DNA of 45,189 bases, taken from the NCBI GenBank assembly GCA_040905245.1, contig JBBDRX010000039.1, positions 1 to 45,189 on the forward strand, in the 5' to 3' direction. This stretch comes from JBBDRX01 sp040905245 (GTDB taxonomy: Bacteria; Bacteroidota; Rhodothermia; Balneolales; Balneolaceae). A program made the position numbers and the translations under genes. Below, one piece after another: positions 42,112 through 45,189 of the stretch. Below the pieces are notes generated by a model. It saw only the letters and a program-made list of their open reading frames with translations, searched no databases and had not been told where the DNA came from. Position 1 is the stretch's first letter. Every line of letters starts with the position of its first letter.

Positions 42112-44589
42112 ATGGTAATTCAGCGAGCCATCGATCTGTCGAACACGATTGAGAAAAATTCACAGGCAATTATGGCTGACTCAGAGGCAACACTATCGAA
42201 GCAGAAATATTCGAAGAAGAGAGTAGCCGAAATCTTGAATGACTACAAGATTGCTCGTGTCAGCCGTGAAATGTCTCTTCTTGGGCGTCGGGATGTTTTG
42301 TCCGGCAGAGCTAAATTCGGAATTTTCGGAGATGGAAAAGAGATTCCTCAGATTGCGATGGCCAAACAGTTTCGCGAAGGGGACTTTCGCTCCGGTTATT
42401 ACAGAGATCAGACCTTTATGCTTGCAATCGGCGAGTTGACGGTCGAACAGTTTTTTGCTCAGCTGTACGCGAATCCGGATATCAGTGAAGAACCCAGCTC
42501 TGGTGGCAGGCAGATGAATGCACATTTTGCCACCCGCCTGCTGGAGAAGGATGGGGCGTGGAAACCACAGACCAGTATGAAAAATACGGCTTCGGACCTT
42601 TCACCAACGGCCGGTCAGATGGCGAGACTGCTCGGACTCGCCCAGGCGTCCACGATTTACAGGCATCATCCCGTTCTGAGAGAGCATACAGACTTTTCTG
42701 TGAATGGAAATGAGGTTGCATTTGGGACCATCGGAGATGCCAGTACCAGCGAGGGAGTTTTTTGGGAGACTGTGAATGCCGCAGGCGTACTTCAGGTGCC
42801 ACTCGTACTCTCTGTCTGGGATGATGGGTATGGTATCTCTGTTCCTACTTCCTATCAAACGACCAAAGCAAGTATTTCGAAAGCTTTGAAAGGTTTCCAG
42901 AGAACAAAGAACGAGCCTGGTCTGGAGATCCTTACGTGTAAGGCCTGGGACTATCCGGAATTGGTTCAAACCTATGAAAAGGCTGTTGAACTGGCCCGGA
43001 AAGATCATATCCCGGTATTGGTGCACGTGGAGGAGGCGACTCAACCTCTGGGCCACTCTTCTTCGGGCTCTCATGAACGTTACAAGTCGGAAGAACGGCT
43101 CGAATGGGAAGAGGAGTATTGCTGCTGCCGGAGAATGAGAAACTGGATTTTAGAGGAGGGAATCGGCTCGGAGAAGGATCTTGAGGCCATTGAAGAAGAG
43201 GCCACTGCAGAAGTGAAAGAGGCAAAAGAACGGGCCCTGGATTCATTTCAGAGTGATATTGATGAAGAGAGGCGCTCCCTCTTGCAGGTGCTGAAACGTG
43301 TATCTGAAGAGCACAGAGAGTCTGGGGTGGACCGTCTGGCCAATGAGTTGAAAAAGCAGAGAGGACCGCTTCGAAAGGACATCATACGGACGGCCAGACG
43401 CATTGTACGCCGATTGAGGGGTACAACATCACTCAGTCGGACCGAGCTTCTTCAGTGGTTGGAGTCGATGGAGGAGTTGAACCACAAACGGTTTAACAGC
43501 CTTCTCCATATTGAAGGTGAGAGATCTCCACTGCGGGTCGGTGCGATCTTGCCAACCTATTCAAAGAAATCGAAAATGGTTGACGGAAGGATCGTATTAA
43601 GAGACAACTTTGAGCAGCTTTTTAAGAACTATCCGGAGTTGGTGACCTTTGGCGAAGATACCGGAATGATGGGAGATGTGAATCTTGGTATGGAAGGGCT
43701 CCAGTCGAAGTTCGGAGAGCTTCGGATTGCTGATACGGGAATTCGGGAGAGTACCATACTGGGGCAGGGTATTGGACTCGCACTCCGCGGTTTGCGGCCG
43801 ATTGCGGAGATTCAGTACCTGGACTATCTTCTTTACTGTTTTCAAGGTATGAGCGATGATCTGGCAAGCCTTCACTACCGGACTGCCGGCGGACAGGCTG
43901 CACCGGTAATCATTCGAACACGTGGCCACAGACTGGAAGGAATCTGGCATGCTGGTTCACCGATGGGAATGATTTTGAATGGTATTCGGGGTATACATCT
44001 CTGTGTTCCGAGAACATTGACCGAAGCTGCAGGAATGTATAATACGCTACTAAAAGGAGACGATCCGGCTCTGGTAATTGAACCGTTGAATGCATACAGG
44101 AAAAAAGAGCCAATACCGGATAATCTGGGTGAGTTTACGGTTCCTTTGGGGATACCAAAGGTGCTGTCCGATGGAGTGGATGTGACGATTGTGTCCTACG
44201 GACCCACATGTACAATTGCCGAGAATGTGCTTCCGGAGCTGAACGATGCAGGGATTTCAGTCGAGTTAATTGACGTCAGAACCCTTTTGCCTTTTGACAG
44301 AAATGGAACCATTCTGAAGTCACTCAAAAAAACCAATCGGATTCTGTTTCTGGATGAGGATGTTCCGGGTGGTGCAACTGCTTATATGATGTATCACGTA
44401 ATTGACGAACAAGGCGGATTCAACTATCTGGATAGTGCAGCTACCTGTTTGACAGCCAAACCACATCGAACTGCATTTGCCACCGACGGGGACTACTTTA
44501 CCAAGCCATCCGCTGATGACATTTTTGAGGCGGTGTATGACATGATGCACGAATCCAATCCTTCAAAGTTTCCCGCACTTCGGGAATAA
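42112..44589 (+). CDS. 2-oxoacid dehydrogenase E1, alpha and beta subunits fused
   Basis: A single chain of about 825 residues carrying both E1 subunits of a branched-chain 2-oxoacid dehydrogenase-type complex. The alpha part (to about residue 375) has GRAKFGIFGDGKEIPQIAMA, YYRDQTFMLAIGELTVEQFF and a TPP region IGDASTSEGVFWETVNAAGV ... VWDDGYGIS, with GDA and DD in place of the usual GDG and NN. A charged linker (about 385-485) precedes the beta part (VTFGEDTGMMGDVNLGMEGL, DTGIRESTILGQGIGLALRG, FLDEDVPGGATAYM). A local CCC run lies near residue 342. Start codons are uncertain: TTG 42100, ATG 42112 or ATG 42172; none has a good ribosome site. Neither E2 nor E3 is in the window. Confidence 0.88.
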   Translation: MVIQRAIDLSNTIEKNSQAIMADSEATLSKQKYSKKRVAEILNDYKIARVSREMSLLGRRDVLSGRAKFGIFGDGKEIPQIAMAKQFREGDFRSGYYRDQTFMLAIGELTVEQFFAQLYANPDISEEPSSGGRQMNAHFATRLLEKDGAWKPQTSMKNTASDLSPTAGQMARLLGLAQASTIYRHHPVLREHTDFSVNGNEVAFGTIGDASTSEGVFWETVNAAGVLQVPLVLSVWDDGYGISVPTSYQTTKASISKALKGFQRTKNEPGLEILTCKAWDYPELVQTYEKAVELARKDHIPVLVHVEEATQPLGHSSSGSHERYKSEERLEWEEEYCCCRRMRNWILEEGIGSEKDLEAIEEEATAEVKEAKERALDSFQSDIDEERRSLLQVLKRVSEEHRESGVDRLANELKKQRGPLRKDIIRTARRIVRRLRGTTSLSRTELLQWLESMEELNHKRFNSLLHIEGERSPLRVGAILPTYSKKSKMVDGRIVLRDNFEQLFKNYPELVTFGEDTGMMGDVNLGMEGLQSKFGELRIADTGIRESTILGQGIGLALRGLRPIAEIQYLDYLLYCFQGMSDDLASLHYRTAGGQAAPVIIRTRGHRLEGIWHAGSPMGMILNGIRGIHLCVPRTLTEAAGMYNTLLKGDDPALVIEPLNAYRKKEPIPDNLGEFTVPLGIPKVLSDGVDVTIVSYGPTCTIAENVLPELNDAGISVELIDVRTLLPFDRNGTILKSLKKTNRILFLDEDVPGGATAYMMYHVIDEQGGFNYLDSAATCLTAKPHRTAFATDGDYFTKPSADDIFEAVYDMMHESNPSKFPALRE

Positions 44590-44612
44590 TCTCCTCATTT
44601 TATCAAAGTAAA

Positions 44613-44630
44613 TTCCGATTTTATCCGGAA
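44613..44630. terminator. Weak hairpin between convergent E1 gene and ctaB
   Basis: TTCCG-attttatc-CGGAA, five base pairs in an A+T-rich gap after the E1 stop. A plausible but weak transcription end. Confidence 0.25.
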
Positions 44631-44676
44631 TTATTCGGAGAGATACTCTTCCCGTTTAGAAAAAAATTCGAACAGC

Positions 44677-45189
44677 TCAGACTATCCAGTCGATGAAGAG
44701 AAAAATCCAGACCAGGGGAATGTAGACAAAAGAGGAAAACATGAGTGACCGGGCTGTCGAATGGTCCCGGTGGATAGCGAACCGGACTCCGTGGTAGAAG
44801 AACAAGCCGGTTGTTAAGAGGGAACCTGCCAAAAAGATGACTCCAGCCAAATCCATGACATAGAGTTTGTAGACGGTTGGAAACAAAATCAGAAGTGGAA
44901 GGAGTACCCAGATAGATGTTATTACTCCGTTTCTGTCTCTTTTTGGAAGCATTTGAAATCCGGCATGTTCATAGTCTTTTCTGCATACCCAGGCGATGGA
45001 CATCACATGGGGAATTTGCCAGCAGAACAGGATCCCGAATAAAATCCACATACCGTGCTCAAAAATGGTGCCGCTCGCGGCGGCCCATCCACCGACAGGA
45101 GGGAGTGCGCCTGGTATGGCCCCGACAAAGACATTCAGCGCCGATATCCGTTTTAACGGTGTGTAAGCCCAAAGATAGATGACAGCGGT
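44677..45189 (-). CDS. ctaB: Protoheme IX farnesyltransferase, C-terminal part (partial)
   Basis: The frame runs from the right edge of the window to a stop at 44677, giving about 170 residues. They match heme O synthase (CtaB/CyoE): YTPLKRISALNVFVGAIPGA, LPPVGGWAAASGT, FCWQIPHVMSIAWVCRKDYE, HAGFQMLPKRD, followed by four hydrophobic segments. The enzyme adds a farnesyl group to protoheme for cytochrome oxidases. The N-terminal part, with the first aspartate-rich motif, lies outside the window. It converges with the E1 gene. Confidence 0.9.
   Translation of the reverse strand, partial: TAVIYLWAYTPLKRISALNVFVGAIPGALPPVGGWAAASGTIFEHGMWILFGILFCWQIPHVMSIAWVCRKDYEHAGFQMLPKRDRNGVITSIWVLLPLLILFPTVYKLYVMDLAGVIFLAGSLLTTGLFFYHGVRFAIHRDHSTARSLMFSSFVYIPLVWIFLFIDWIV

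Noticed and set aside
1..45189. tRNA or rRNA genes, CRISPR arrays, insertion sequences, phage attachment sites
   Set aside because: No cloverleaf-like sequence, regularly spaced repeat, transposase gene or flanking direct repeat was seen on either strand.

Overview
The window is a gene-dense stretch of bacterial chromosome, close to half G+C by eye, with no RNA genes, insertion sequences or CRISPR arrays that I can see. Several traits point to the Bacteroidota/Rhodothermota/Balneolota side of the tree: an AccD whose N-terminal zinc-ribbon cysteines are all replaced, a fused alpha+beta 2-oxoacid dehydrogenase E1, sphingolipid-type genes, several TAnnTTTG promoter boxes, and proteins such as the DUF3857, DUF3109 and TIGR02757 families. 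Some genes nevertheless have clear Shine-Dalgarno sequences (for example fbaB and tsaB), which fits a Rhodothermota/Balneolota-like organism better than a classical Bacteroides. The placement is inference.

Layout. 1-3.4 kb: tail of an M16 peptidase, an OsmC-type protein, and a minus-strand mgsA/YyaL pair. 3.5-5.2 kb: a truncated nitroreductase-like gene, an intact YceI-like gene and, directly upstream, a decayed YceI-like pseudogene. 5.5-7.6 kb: a NarL-type two-component system whose kinase has a degenerate receiver and a PAS domain strikingly like the heme-binding PAS of FixL. 7.7-18.9 kb: housekeeping genes ndk, xseA, pyrC, a DUF3857 protein, tsaB, accD, obgE, dprA, a DUF3109 protein and rpoN. 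19-23.4 kb: a barrel-plus-membrane protein of unknown role paired with an Lrp/AsnC regulator, then serS and a dihydrouridine synthase. 23.5-26.9 kb: a peptidase-containing ABC exporter with its HlyD-type adaptor and no visible peptide substrate gene. 27-31 kb: class I aldolase, a UPF0104 membrane protein, radA and rpsU. 31-35.6 kb: a minus-strand run of SDR reductase, secreted propeller-like protein, mutY and TIGR02757. 35.8-40.6 kb: two GT4 glycosyltransferases, a serine palmitoyltransferase-type enzyme and a GNAT-like acyltransferase. 40.6-45.2 kb: fumC, the fused E1, and the C-terminal part of ctaB.

The most interesting biology is at 34.6-40.6 kb. The SDR reductase (CerR-like), the alpha-oxoamine synthase (Spt-like) and the GNAT protein (bacterial ceramide synthase-like) together match the three-enzyme bacterial ceramide route known from Caulobacter, and the two glycosyltransferases between them suggest that the ceramide is glycosylated. 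Other points of note are the FixL-like sensor, the orphan peptide exporter, the YceI pseudogene, and two genes (spt and dus) whose promoter boxes lie so close to the ATG that their messages may be leaderless.
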